Of a stretch of DNA of 64,000 bases, positions 25,971-34,094 are shown in pieces (position 1 is the first letter of the stretch; each line of letters starts with the position of its first letter). Origin of the DNA: Paenibacillus etheri (GTDB taxonomy: Bacteria > Bacillota > Bacilli > Paenibacillales > Paenibacillaceae); contig NZ_LCZJ02000023.1 in assembly GCF_001012825.1 (NCBI RefSeq), forward strand, positions 162,334-226,333. Direction: 5' to 3'. A program made the position numbers and the translations under genes. The notes beneath the pieces were generated by a model, which was not told the DNA's origin, made no database searches, and saw only the letters and a list, made by a program, of their open reading frames with translations.

Positions 25971-26072
25971 CTAGAACATACATGCACAAGAAATAATTAC
26001 TAATAAGATGAACAAAACTAAAATTGCGCTTGTATTAGTAAAAGCGCCGCCGACTTGACCACAACCACTCAT
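25971..26072 (-). CDS. YjcZ-family sporulation peptide
   Basis: A 33-residue peptide starting MSGCGQVGGAFTNTSAILVL, then FILLVIIS, ending CACMF. A short Gly/Ser-rich head followed by one hydrophobic helix is the pattern of the YjcZ family of tiny spore-associated proteins. AAGGAGGAGG lies at ideal spacing before the ATG and a terminator follows directly. The two terminal cysteines are unusual for the family. It is too short for standard gene finders but well supported. Confidence 0.8.
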   Translation of the reverse strand: MSGCGQVGGAFTNTSAILVLFILLVIISCACMF

Positions 26073-26154
26073 GAGAAGACCTCCTCCTTATTTTGAGTAC
26101 ACCACAGGATATGTATTAAGCCCCTTGGAAGATTGGGCGATCAGTTAAAAATAA

Positions 26155-26177
26155 AACCCCGCCAACTGCGCGAGGTT
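26155..26177 (-). terminator. Terminator after the 140-residue protein gene
   Basis: AACCTCGC and GCGGGGTT form an 8-bp stem (one G-T pair) with a 7-base loop, followed on the minus strand by TTATTTTTAA. It lies 14 bases after the stop at 26191. Confidence 0.8.
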
Positions 26178-26190
26178 AGTGTCAAGATGT

Positions 26191-26613
26191 CTAATCAGAA
26201 ACTAAAATGCCGTCAAAGCTTTCTGGACCCACGCGAACTGTGCCGAGAAGATTAGAAGATACAAATGCTGTATAAGTGAGTTGAGGTGTGATTGCAGGTA
26301 AGAAATCCGCTGCCGAAAAGGTTATCACTTGCGGGGCCAGTATACTAAGGGCAAAAGTTGAAGTAGCAGAATACACTTTAGGATCCGTTGGTAAAGTTCC
26401 TCTTACAATCGTAATTGTAATACCTACCAATGCCAGCGGAAGAGTAACAGATACCGTCCCTTTTAGCAGCACACGCGGGTTCGTAGTCACTCCTGCTGTT
26501 AGCAAACCAATTTGCCCAAACAACTGCGGCGTGTTAATAACCGTAATCGGGATAGCTATCGAATTGGCGAGACTGGCATTTTGTGATGTTCTAGCGTCAA
26601 GATAAGTTCCCAT
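26191..26613 (-). CDS. Unrecognised beta-rich protein, possibly spore-surface
   Basis: A 140-residue protein with no charged helices, many Thr, Val, Ile and Ala residues, and an alternating beta pattern throughout (VINTPQLFGQIGLL..., VSVTLPLALVGITITIVRGTL). This resembles the jelly-roll proteins found on spore or phage surfaces, but I do not recognise the family. There is no signal peptide. AAGGAGGTGTAACT before the ATG shows strong translation. It lies between a YjcZ-type spore gene and a holin-endolysin pair on the same strand, so a spore-coat or phage-derived structural role are both open. Confidence 0.6.
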   Translation of the reverse strand: MGTYLDARTSQNASLANSIAIPITVINTPQLFGQIGLLTAGVTTNPRVLLKGTVSVTLPLALVGITITIVRGTLPTDPKVYSATSTFALSILAPQVITFSAADFLPAITPQLTYTAFVSSNLLGTVRVGPESFDGILVSD

Positions 26614-26723
26614 AGTTACACCTCCTTTTTCTTTTCATACCATAATATATTAGTGATCTTGATAGAATGCGTAGTCATTTTAACAGTGTGAAAGGATTGT
26701 TTTAAAAAATGAATATTTCTAAT

Positions 26724-27008
26724 CTATTTATCATCTGTTTTCGTACCATCCCTTTTGTTAAAAGCAAGCTCAAATAACCCCGTCGCCGAAAGTCCTGCTA
26801 ACCCTCCAGCCCATAATCGCAGGATCAGATTCATATCGGTGAACGGATAGGCAACTGCTCCAACCAGCAAGCCTATAGCTAATCCAACAACCGGTACAAT
26901 GTTCCGCGGAAGTTTCACGCTATTCTTCACAAGTTGTACAAGTGCCATTACAAAGACAGCCAACACGGAAGCGAAGGCAAGCACACTGTTGAGAGCATCA
27001 TTATACAT
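26724..27008 (-). CDS. Phage-type holin
   Basis: A 94-residue protein with two to three membrane segments (about 7-28, 38-57, 63-83) and a charged C-terminus (FNKRDGTKTDDK), the usual shape of small holins that open the membrane for an endolysin. It is directly downstream of the endolysin gene (20-bp gap) on the same strand. The exact holin family is not certain. AGGAGGATTAAATACC precedes the ATG. Confidence 0.75.
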   Translation of the reverse strand: MYNDALNSVLAFASVLAVFVMALVQLVKNSVKLPRNIVPVVGLAIGLLVGAVAYPFTDMNLILRLWAGGLAGLSATGLFELAFNKRDGTKTDDK

Positions 27009-27028
27009 GGTATTTAATCCTCCTTATT

Positions 27029-27838
27029 TCATTTTCCACTACCAGGAGCAAGTAATCCTGCACGGTTCAGCACTGTTATTATGCGGTAGAAGTCATAACT
27101 GCCACCTGACGGTGTATCTAGCAACCCTGCAGCACTCGCTGCCTTTACTGCCGCTTCAGCCCATGGGGGTACACTCATCACAGCACGGCCTTCAATTAAA
27201 GTCACACGATCCGAAAGCTTAGTCATCGACTGACCTTGTTCCTGCACACCTGTTTTTAGCCTATCCTTGCTATCTGTAAGGCTCACTATAAGAGCACGCA
27301 GTTCCTTTATTTCCGTTTCCATACTAACTAGCCTTTGTTTATCCTCTGCCGACATTTCGTCATCACCTTCCTTGGCTTCTTCATCATATAGATACAGATT
27401 GTAGGTATTCATGATTTGGATTAGCTTTGCTGCATAGTTTGGGTCAGTAGCATAGCCAGCGGCAGCAATCTCTTGTGCGGCTACCTTGCCACTAGTACCA
27501 AGAACCTTTCTGTAAAGGTTACGGTTCCACGAAACACCATTCACAATCAACGCGGAATGACCCGCAACAGATTCTCCCCAGTTGTTATAAGCACGAAAAG
27601 GTGCTTCTACTTTAACAGCTTTACCATTAACATATTCAGTAGTTTGCACAGTAATACTTCCGGCCGGTCCACTACCTTTAATCCCAAACAAATTGTTTGC
27701 TTTTACAGTCAACCCACTGCTACCCCAACCCGATTCCAGTGCTGCTTGAGCTATCGTTAGCGATGCGGGAACCTTACTGATCTGCATGTCCTTCACAGCA
27801 AAATTTGCGATCTTCGCAATAAACTCAGTCTCCGTCAC
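27029..27838 (-). CDS. Endolysin with glucosaminidase domain
   Basis: A 269-residue cell-wall hydrolase. Residues 1-155 are a FlgJ/LytF-type beta-N-acetylglucosaminidase domain with the catalytic Glu35 in QAALESGWG, NNLFGIKG and the YATDPNYAAKLIQIMNTYNL end. A coiled coil (about 163-215) and a C-terminal 45-residue segment (WAEAAVKAASAAGLLDTP...VLNRAGLL) follow, perhaps a wall-binding or oligomerisation part. There is no signal peptide, so export would rely on the adjacent holin. No other phage genes are nearby: a prophage remnant or domesticated lysis cassette. Confidence 0.85.
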   Translation of the reverse strand: MTETEFIAKIANFAVKDMQISKVPASLTIAQAALESGWGSSGLTVKANNLFGIKGSGPAGSITVQTTEYVNGKAVKVEAPFRAYNNWGESVAGHSALIVNGVSWNRNLYRKVLGTSGKVAAQEIAAAGYATDPNYAAKLIQIMNTYNLYLYDEEAKEGDDEMSAEDKQRLVSMETEIKELRALIVSLTDSKDRLKTGVQEQGQSMTKLSDRVTLIEGRAVMSVPPWAEAAVKAASAAGLLDTPSGGSYDFYRIITVLNRAGLLAPGSGK

Positions 27839-27945
27839 TTCATCACTTCCTCTCCTTTTATTAAATGCTCAGCATGATGAAATGATTGTGCATATCCCTA
27901 CCAATAAAGCGATTATTGCTAGATTCCATTCAAAATAAACGTCAA

Positions 27946-27970
27946 AACACGCGCCAAAAGAGCGCGTGTT
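27946..27970. terminator. Perfect 9-bp hairpin upstream of the endolysin gene
   Basis: AACACGCGC and GCGCGTGTT pair perfectly around a 7-base loop; TTTT follows on the minus strand. No gene on the minus strand ends here, so it may be a leftover phage terminator or a shield against read-through. The rest of 27839-28179 shows no gene. Confidence 0.45.
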
Positions 27971-28179
27971 AGGAATTTGATAATTCGAATGTGACATATA
28001 ACTGTGTAGAAATAAATATGAAGCATGCAACTCACATAGGGCTATTGGTCCTGCTCACTTGAGCATTTCACTTCTGGTAGATTCATAATATGTAATTATA
28101 AGTAAAATTATCTTGAAGTTTCATTAAAAATAGCGTAACATATAGTATTAATTGACTATATAGGAGGGTCTAATAGACT

Positions 28180-28305
28180 ATGCCTTCATATTATTTTAGA
28201 GAACTATGGACACCCTTGCGCTGGGTAGGCATAAAGTTTTTCCGTGATGACGAAGGTTTTCTTTGGATTAAATGGTGGGCAAAACCCAGAAAAAGACTTC
28301 GTTAA
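28180..28305 (+). CDS. Putative 41-residue basic aromatic peptide
   Basis: The frame starts MPSYYFRELWTPLRWVGIKF and ends WWAKPRKRLR. AGGAGGG lies 11 bases upstream and a possible promoter (TTGAAG-17-TAACAT, 28113-28141) precedes it. It is rich in Trp, Tyr, Phe, Arg and Lys, so it could associate with membranes or nucleic acid. I do not recognise it. It is convergent with the pentapeptide-repeat gene, and the hairpin at 28375-28414 lies between the two ends. Confidence 0.45.
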   Translation: MPSYYFRELWTPLRWVGIKFFRDDEGFLWIKWWAKPRKRLR

Positions 28306-28374
28306 CCGTTAAGAAAGTAAATATACATAAAAAGTTTCATACAATGGCATAGGTATTTCTTGATAACAAACTAA

Positions 28375-28414
28375 AGGGGCATCAAACGCTACGACATTCG
28401 CAGCTGATGCCCCT
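28375..28414 (-). terminator. Terminator between the 41-residue ORF and the pentapeptide-repeat gene
   Basis: AGGGGCATCA and TGATGCCCCT form a perfect 10-bp stem around 20 loop bases, followed by TTTAGTTTG on the minus strand. Confidence 0.7.
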
Positions 28415-28418
28415 ATTC

Positions 28419-29027
28419 CTAATTTCCTACTTTAGCTCCAAATGAGCGTGCTAACAGTACAGCTTGATCTATATCCATGAGAACACCTTGTAGATCTAAA
28501 CTTTTCAAATCAATTCCCTCAACAATAGCGTCCCGTAGGTCAGCCCCTTTAAGCTTGCATTGAGACAACTGCACTCGGCTCAGATCAGCCCCTCGAAGAT
28601 CACTTTTTTGCAAATTACAGCCCATTAGATCTGCTTCTGTAAATCGAATCCCGCGCAGATCCTGTTTGCTAAGATTGGTATGTCTCAGGTTCGTGTAGGA
28701 CCAGTCCCCGCCGATAAGTGTGATCCCGTCCAAATAAGCATTTGAGAAATCCGATCCTACCATTTTACAATCTTCGAATTTCGATACGAACAGATTCGCT
28801 CCCGTGAACTTACAGTTAGTAAAAGCCGAGCCTTTATGATGTGATGCATTGAGCATGGCTCCAGTAAAATCGCAATCTATAAATCGGCAACCGATGGAAT
28901 TCATCTCTTCCATAGAGCTTCCCTTGAAGGAACACTGCTCAAATGTACAGTTATTTAGTTCCCCGTCCTGCAGACTAGCTTGGTCAAAATTGTGTTTTTG
29001 GAACGTCTCATTAAGGTATTGGTACAT
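28419..29027 (-). CDS. Pentapeptide-repeat protein
   Basis: About 202 residues built almost entirely of A(D/N)LXX-type repeats (for example CSFKGSSMEE, CDFTGAMLN, SDLRGADLSR), which fold into a right-handed square beta-helix. Qnr and MfpA proteins of this class mimic DNA and protect gyrase from quinolones, but many others have unknown roles; the size and central break are compatible with a Qnr-like dimer, without proof. ATG at 29027 has AAGGTGATG 9 bases upstream; an ATG seven codons earlier has no ribosome site. Monocistronic. Confidence 0.85.
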   Translation of the reverse strand: MYQYLNETFQKHNFDQASLQDGELNNCTFEQCSFKGSSMEEMNSIGCRFIDCDFTGAMLNASHHKGSAFTNCKFTGANLFVSKFEDCKMVGSDFSNAYLDGITLIGGDWSYTNLRHTNLSKQDLRGIRFTEADLMGCNLQKSDLRGADLSRVQLSQCKLKGADLRDAIVEGIDLKSLDLQGVLMDIDQAVLLARSFGAKVGN

Positions 29028-29151
29028 GTTGAGTCTCATCACCTTCATTAGGATTAAATAAATATATTCTTATTTAAAAATAGCACTTTAGTAGATTGTT
29101 CTCAACAATCCCTTTCGATATAATAGCAAATAAACAACATGGAGGGAAATT

Positions 29152-29532
29152 ATGGATGTATCCAGCAGGAAAGAACCATTCCGATATGTAATGAACCAGC
29201 CGCTTGAATGCTGGATTGAAGTTCCAATAAGTAGTAGCGGTCCGGGTGCCGGAAAGTTAACAGAAGCTGTGTTGCTTGATCTTAGCCGATCTGGCTGTAA
29301 AGTGCGCACCCCTTTAAATCTTCGATTCACAGCGAACGATACAAAGCTAGTGATTCATCTTCAATTAAATAAAGAAAAGCTTAAACTCGTGGGTAGCGTC
29401 CGGTGGGGCTGGATGTTCGGACTCGGCCAATACCAATATGGAGTTAAACTTAAATTGAACGAAGACGAAGAAGAACGGCTACATAGAGAACTCGATATAT
29501 GGACAGCCTCTCTAAATGTAGAGGGCCTATAG
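29152..29532 (+). CDS. PilZ domain protein (c-di-GMP receptor type)
   Basis: A 126-residue protein that is one PilZ beta-barrel. The N-terminal RKEPFRY stands for the RxxxR ligand motif (here K/R spaced as KEPFR), and D43-L-S45-R-S-G48 matches D/NxSxxG. Both are needed to bind cyclic di-GMP; the first Arg of the pair appears shifted or replaced by Lys, which may lower affinity. WGWMFGLGQYQYGVKL closes the barrel. GGAGGG precedes the ATG. It ends at its own terminator and is convergent with the ABC operon. Confidence 0.85.
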   Translation: MDVSSRKEPFRYVMNQPLECWIEVPISSSGPGAGKLTEAVLLDLSRSGCKVRTPLNLRFTANDTKLVIHLQLNKEKLKLVGSVRWGWMFGLGQYQYGVKLKLNEDEEERLHRELDIWTASLNVEGL

Positions 29533-29545
29533 AATTCAACATAAC

Positions 29546-29581
29546 AGATGCCCTTCTCATGGAAAGGTGTCTTCTTTTTTT
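29546..29581 (+). terminator. Terminator of the PilZ gene
   Basis: AGATGCC and GGTGTCT pair (two G-T) around a 13-base loop, followed by TTCTTTTTTT. Confidence 0.75.
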
Positions 29582-29589
29582 GCATAAAA

Positions 29590-29621
29590 ACGAAGGCAGA
29601 GCTAATTAGCTCTGCCTTCGT
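29590..29621 (-). terminator. 32-bp perfect palindrome, terminator of the ABC operon
   Basis: The 32 bases are a perfect inverted repeat centred on GCTAATTAGC (arms ACGAAGGCAGAGCTAA). On the minus strand TTTTTATG follows, directly after the permease stop at 29632. Confidence 0.9.
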
Positions 29622-29631
29622 ACTATTGTGG

Positions 29632-30360
29632 TTAGGACTCTACTCTTCTCGTAATAAGTTTGATAATCACAAATATTAGTAATGCTGCAATGGTTGCTTC
29701 GAATAGGATTGGAAGTAAACCAAAGAAATACTGAGGGATTTCAATTTCATTTAAATTAGCTGCACTATCAGTCACTTCAAACCGGAATGCACTTTTCATA
29801 GGGATATACTTATGATCGAACATCCAAGTCTCTAAAAATGAAATTATATACTGAACTATAAAAAAAGTTACTAACCCTATCCATACTTTCCCTTTCACTC
29901 TCACACTCCGTGCAACAGTGATGGAGAACATCACGAGCAGCATGGTGAAGACGGATGTCCAAAAGATTATTAGCACTGCATACAAAGAAACCTCCCAGAA
30001 TTTAACCGGTAAAAATGAAGTTGAAAACATCATTATATATACGCCTAAATGAATATAAGCGATTATAAATAATCCGAGCAACAACCCTAGAAATAGTAGC
30101 ACCGGTGATAGAGCCATATACAGAACTGGTATAGGTACAAGTCTCCGATTGTATAAACTCAAGTTCTGATTAAAGGTACGTAATGTAAGAAAAAGAAGCA
30201 CTACTCCTGCTACGACATAGGTAATGATGTTCATCACAAACATGTCCTGATCTGAATTAATTGTAAATCCTATCACAAACTGCAAAATGACGGTAATTAC
30301 AAAAACAGCAAGAAACTTATCCCTATCTCGTCTAAAATCATACTTCACTAGCTTTAGCAT
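29632..30360 (-). CDS. ABC-2 type permease (second exporter)
   Basis: A 242-residue membrane protein with six predicted helices (for example FLAVFVITVILQFVIGF, IITYVVAGVVLLFLTL, LLPILFEATIAALLIFVIIKLI). It overlaps the ATPase gene upstream by 7 bp and is the last gene of the five-gene GntR operon. Together with that ATPase it forms an exporter of the Ytr/bacitracin-like class; the substrate is unknown. It ends at the 32-bp palindromic terminator. Confidence 0.8.
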   Translation of the reverse strand: MLKLVKYDFRRDRDKFLAVFVITVILQFVIGFTINSDQDMFVMNIITYVVAGVVLLFLTLRTFNQNLSLYNRRLVPIPVLYMALSPVLLFLGLLLGLFIIAYIHLGVYIMMFSTSFLPVKFWEVSLYAVLIIFWTSVFTMLLVMFSITVARSVRVKGKVWIGLVTFFIVQYIISFLETWMFDHKYIPMKSAFRFEVTDSAANLNEIEIPQYFFGLLPILFEATIAALLIFVIIKLITRRVES

Positions 30361-31055
30361 TCCGCGTACACCTCTCTGAACAATTCATCTATGCTTTTAC
30401 CTTGGCGCAGCCGGATATCCTCTACCGCCGTATGCATCACCATTTCTCCCTCTTTTATAAAAATCACATCATCGAAGATCCGCTCAATATCCGATACTAA
30501 ATGGGTTGAAATGAGAATGGTGCTATCCTCTTCATAAAACTCTACTAACGCGTTAAGAATTTTAGTTCTTGCTACCGGATCTACACCACCAATTGGCTCA
30601 TCAAGTAAATAAAGGCTAGCTCGGCGTGACAAGGCAAGTGTAAGCTGTAAACGTTCATTCATCCCTTTGGACAGATCCTTTACCTTATCTTTCTCGCTTA
30701 GCTTCATAAATTCTAACATTCTTGTAGCCTTAGTCTGATCAAAATCAGGGTAAAAGTCCTGTTGAAAACTAAGCGCATCACCAACATTCATCCACGTCTC
30801 CGTCAGAGGTTTGTCTGGCATAAAGGATACTACGGCCTTACTATTTCTACCCACGGCTTCTCCAATAACTGATATGCGTCCGGTGGTAGGCTGCGTAAGC
30901 CCAGCAATGATTTTCATTAGTGTACTTTTACCACTGCCGTTACTACCCAGAAGTCCTGTGATCTTACCCGCACTCAGATTAAAGGACACCCCACGGAGAG
31001 CATGCTTGGATCTATATTTTTTTGTAACATCATGAACCTCAAGTATATTTTCCAA
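30354..31055 (-). CDS. ABC transporter ATP-binding protein (second exporter)
   Basis: A 233-residue ATPase. GLLGSNGSGKSTLMK is Walker A, SKGMNERLQLTLAL the signature, LYLLDEPIGGVDPVAR Walker B, and STHLVSDIERI the H-loop. The signature reads LSKGM rather than LSGGQ, as in the YtrB/BcrA subgroup. It lies 13 bp after the GntR gene and overlaps the permease that follows. It probably powers that permease. Confidence 0.92.
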   Translation of the reverse strand: MENILEVHDVTKKYRSKHALRGVSFNLSAGKITGLLGSNGSGKSTLMKIIAGLTQPTTGRISVIGEAVGRNSKAVVSFMPDKPLTETWMNVGDALSFQQDFYPDFDQTKATRMLEFMKLSEKDKVKDLSKGMNERLQLTLALSRRASLYLLDEPIGGVDPVARTKILNALVEFYEEDSTILISTHLVSDIERIFDDVIFIKEGEMVMHTAVEDIRLRQGKSIDELFREVYAEC

Positions 31056-31068
31056 CTCGCTAATCCCC

Positions 31069-31443
31069 CTATTTTACATCCTTGGTCTGGATATTCTCCG
31101 CTACCGCTGCCAAAATATCTTCATCTTGAAAACCAAGATCCTGCATGCCACGAATGAAACGATCCAGTACATCTTTTGCCATTTCTTTTTTGATGGTCAA
31201 AATAGTTCCTTCATTATTAGTGACGTATCTTCCCATTCCACGCCGGGTTTCCACGATTTCTTCACGCTCCAGTTCCTGAAAAGTTCTTTGCACCGTATTC
31301 GGATTAATTTGCAACTCACTGGCAAGTTCACGTACCGAGAGAATTTTATCTCCCGGTTTTAGCTTGCCGGTGACGATTTCTCCTTTGATGTAATTCATGA
31401 TCTGAATATAAATCGGCAGGTTGTTATCGAATTCGATTGTCAT
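31069..31443 (-). CDS. GntR-family (YtrA subgroup) repressor
   Basis: A 124-residue regulator. A winged helix (IYIQIMNYIKGEIVTGKLKPGDKILSVRELASELQINPNTVQRTFQELEREEIVETRRG) takes up residues 11-70, and the short 45-residue C-terminal tail is typical of the YtrA subgroup, which controls ABC operons induced by cell-wall antibiotics. It lies in the middle of the operon, 2 bp after the first permease. An imperfect palindrome over the operon promoter (33194-33217) is its likely operator. Confidence 0.9.
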   Translation of the reverse strand: MTIEFDNNLPIYIQIMNYIKGEIVTGKLKPGDKILSVRELASELQINPNTVQRTFQELEREEIVETRRGMGRYVTNNEGTILTIKKEMAKDVLDRFIRGMQDLGFQDEDILAAVAENIQTKDVK

Positions 31444-31445
31444 GA

Positions 31446-32192
31446 TTAAGCAACATCCCTTCGTCTAAAGACGGAAAAGCCTATGAGTAGAAAGACAATT
31501 GTGTATAAGGCTAGCATAACGATGGAAAAGGTCAGCGTCATTCCAGGTATAGGTGCTCCTCCACCTTCGTAAGCAGATAGATTCAGGTTCGGGAATAATA
31601 CATATTTATAGAACTCACGGGAAATGATCAATTTGTCTATCATTAACATAAACATAGTGACCCCGATCGTTACCCCCGTCGAAGTCGTCAATATCCCAAT
31701 CATAAAAGCAAGTGTTACATAAACAACTGTACTAACAGAGTTATACATTAAACTGGTTAGCATCTCACGAATGCCGTCCTCACCACCACTTAAACCAAAC
31801 CATAAGGCTCCTGATACAAAAACCGCCAACATGCCAACTACAGCCACTGTGAATGCATAAATCAGCACAACAGCATATTTGGATGCAAGTATTGCTGTAC
31901 GACTTCTTGCACGAATTAGAAGGAATTTAATGGTGCCCTGACTATATTCTTTTGAGACAATACCCGCTGTTCCGATGATTGCGAGAATGGTTATAACTTG
32001 CCCAATCCCTTGAGAAAGCAACATTACGGATGAGTATTCATACGCTGATTCGAATATGTCTGGTGACACGGAATGCACAATGTAACCCAACAGCAGGGAT
32101 AATAGGATTAACACTAAATAGGGTACGAAAAACGTACGTTTCTTCGAGATCTTGAGCCATTCATTAACAATCAGATTATTAAAGCTACGCAA
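31446..32192 (-). CDS. ABC-2 type permease (first exporter)
   Basis: A 248-residue membrane protein of the ABC-2 class with about six helices. It starts with the cytoplasmic FNNLIVNEWLKISKKRTFFVPY element and has the GIVSKEYSQGTIKFLLIRARSR loop typical of this family, in which an amphipathic coupling region contacts the ATPase. It overlaps the first ATPase gene by 8 bp, so the two are a unit. Substrate unknown; peptide antibiotics or lipid-linked compounds are common in this group. Confidence 0.85.
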   Translation of the reverse strand: MRSFNNLIVNEWLKISKKRTFFVPYLVLILLSLLLGYIVHSVSPDIFESAYEYSSVMLLSQGIGQVITILAIIGTAGIVSKEYSQGTIKFLLIRARSRTAILASKYAVVLIYAFTVAVVGMLAVFVSGALWFGLSGGEDGIREMLTSLMYNSVSTVVYVTLAFMIGILTTSTGVTIGVTMFMLMIDKLIISREFYKYVLFPNLNLSAYEGGGAPIPGMTLTFSIVMLALYTIVFLLIGFSVFRRRDVA

Positions 32193-33141
32193 TGCGGTTC
32201 CCTCCTGTCCATTTCAAGAAATCTTCCTCTAAACTTTGTTTATTCTCTGTAATGCGGAAAATACCTACCCCTTTATTACTAAAAGTCGATACTAGCTCGG
32301 GCACTCTACTGTCATGCAGACTTACCGTCACCTCAGATCGAGCACTATCCATTGATAATAACTCTGCGTATTCCATCCCTTCCAAGTGGGTAATCGCTGA
32401 TTCAACTGAACCCACACGAATTGTTAGCTTTACTTCTGTAGTTGTCTCCTGCTCCCCACCAATGGCTGTCACAGTCACTAATTTGCCGTTCTGAATCACG
32501 ATGGCGCGATGGCAAATTTGTTCAATTTCAGCCAGTAAGTGGCTGGAGATTAGAATAGAAATCCCTTCAACCTCTGTAATCCTACGCATATAATCACGCA
32601 TTTCTCTGATTCCAGCAGGATCTAGTCCGTTCGTAGGTTCATCTAGAATCAATAGCTTTGGTCGGTTCAGTAAAGCCTGAGCAATCCCAAGACGTTGACG
32701 CATCCCCAGCGAATAGGCCTTCACTTTTTTATTCATTGCTTCCTGAAGCCCTACCAATTCCACAACCTCTTCAATTCTACCGGCCTCAAAATGATCCGTC
32801 ATTCTCTGGTATTGCTTTAGATTATCAAGCCCTGTCATATACGGATAGAACTCTGGATTTTCAATAATCGCTCCGATATGGCCAATAGCCTTGTTAAAAT
32901 CACTCTTTACACTGTGACCTTGAACGATCACATCGCCTTCACTCATCCGTATTAGTCCCGTCATCATCCGTATCGTCGTTGTTTTTCCCGCACCGTTTGG
33001 ACCCAGTAGCCCGATAATTTCTCCCTTACGAATATCAAATGTCAGTTTATCCACAATGGATTTCCCTTTAATGATCTTACTTACCCCGTTCATTTGCAGC
33101 ACGATTGAATCTTGCATATGTTCGTTACTCCCCTGTTTCAT
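32185..33141 (-). CDS. ABC transporter ATP-binding protein (first exporter)
   Basis: A 318-residue ATPase: GLLGPNGAGKTTTIRMM (Walker A), SLGMRQRLGIAQALL (signature), LLILDEPTNGLDPAGI (Walker B), SSHLLAEIEQI (H-loop), with a C-terminal accessory domain of about 90 residues as in BcrA-type proteins. ATG at 33141 has GGGAGGATAATT just before it; an upstream in-frame ATG at 33159 does not. It is the first gene of the operon. The promoter and palindrome at 33194-33236 control it. Confidence 0.92.
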   Translation of the reverse strand: MKQGSNEHMQDSIVLQMNGVSKIIKGKSIVDKLTFDIRKGEIIGLLGPNGAGKTTTIRMMTGLIRMSEGDVIVQGHSVKSDFNKAIGHIGAIIENPEFYPYMTGLDNLKQYQRMTDHFEAGRIEEVVELVGLQEAMNKKVKAYSLGMRQRLGIAQALLNRPKLLILDEPTNGLDPAGIREMRDYMRRITEVEGISILISSHLLAEIEQICHRAIVIQNGKLVTVTAIGGEQETTTEVKLTIRVGSVESAITHLEGMEYAELLSMDSARSEVTVSLHDSRVPELVSTFSNKGVGIFRITENKQSLEEDFLKWTGGNRIA

Positions 33142-33193
33142 AATTATCCTCCCTGCCATCTAGTCAGTATTGATGAGTTCATTTCATTGTATC

Positions 33194-33236
33194 GGTGTCA
33201 TAGTTGAATAGTACACTAATGCATTGTTGATGTAAA
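33194..33236 (-). promoter_or_regulatory. Promoter and putative GntR operator of the two-exporter operon
   Basis: On the minus strand TTTACA (33231-33236) and TACTAT (33208-33213) are 17 bp apart. An imperfect 24-bp palindrome (AGTGTACTAT-TCAA-CTATGACACC, 33194-33217) covers the -10 and extends past the start site, where a repressor would block initiation. Confidence 0.65.
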
Positions 33237-33339
33237 GCCCGAATTTTTGAATTACAAAAAATAAGGGTTTTCTATTAGACTATCTGCCAAACCAAAAAAT
33301 GAAATGAACATAGATTAGATAACAAAGGAGGAATGACAA

Positions 33340-33711
33340 ATGAAAAAAGAAGTTCATGTATCCCAGACTTATCCACGTTTAACTGTTTACGATGAAGAAA
33401 ACTTTAGGGGTAGAAGTAGAATCTATACTGGCAACCTAGGCATTCGTAATACGGACAACATCCTCGATGGTATTGAGAGTCTTCGTTTCTTCTCTACCAG
33501 CAGCAATGCAACACTGGTACTGTTCACAAGAACTAGGTTTAGAGGGAACTTCCGCGTGCTCCGTGGAAACCGCAGCATCCGTGATTTGGACGATTTCATT
33601 TCCGGCAATGATGTGGAATCCATTATTTCAACCAATCAGAGATTAACTCTCGAACAGATTCGCAATATCCGTAGAACCGGCAACTTACCTTCAGGATATC
33701 GTTTGATCTAA
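33340..33711 (+). CDS. Beta/gamma-crystallin-like protein
   Basis: A 123-residue protein with two Greek-key motifs. The first (about 13-50) reads RLTVYDEENFRGRSRIYTGN, the second (58-96) TLVLFTRTRFRGNFRVLRGN; each has the Y/F-x-x-x-x-F-x-G pattern of crystallin folds. Bacterial members often bind Ca2+ through N/D-N/D-X-X-S/T-S sites; here the second motif ends DVESIIS, while the first site is less clear. The C-terminal 25 residues are basic. No signal peptide. AAAGGAGG precedes the ATG and a terminator follows. Confidence 0.75.
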   Translation: MKKEVHVSQTYPRLTVYDEENFRGRSRIYTGNLGIRNTDNILDGIESLRFFSTSSNATLVLFTRTRFRGNFRVLRGNRSIRDLDDFISGNDVESIISTNQRLTLEQIRNIRRTGNLPSGYRLI

Positions 33712-33725
33712 CAACTTCATACAAC

Positions 33726-33770
33726 AAAAAGGAGTAATCTATGGCCTAGTGCCTAGGTTTCTCCTTTTTT
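33726..33770 (+). terminator. Terminator of the crystallin-like gene
   Basis: AAAAAGGAG pairs with CTCCTTTTT across an inner CCTAG-TGC-CTAGG hairpin, followed by Ts. Confidence 0.7.
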
Positions 33771-34094
33771 AGATTAATTCCCTAAAAGGTAATATACATA
33801 GATACCACAATTGAGGTGTCTCATTTAACTGATGCTACAAAAAATAGGATGGAAAAAGTTTTTTTCATAACTGTTAAATCGACTTTGAAAATCAAGGCGA
33901 TCTTGCATTATCTGTTTGTTGAGCACTTACAACAATAAACTATTCATTGCCAATGGAAGTTAATGTACAGAATGCACTTCAAGTGCTGATAGAAAAAGGC
34001 CAAGCCATCCTTCGCAAAGCAGCCGGAAATCCTGATGAGCTCAAGCCTGGGAATGGCAGTCTTAAACTGATTATCCAGTCTTCATACACACACC

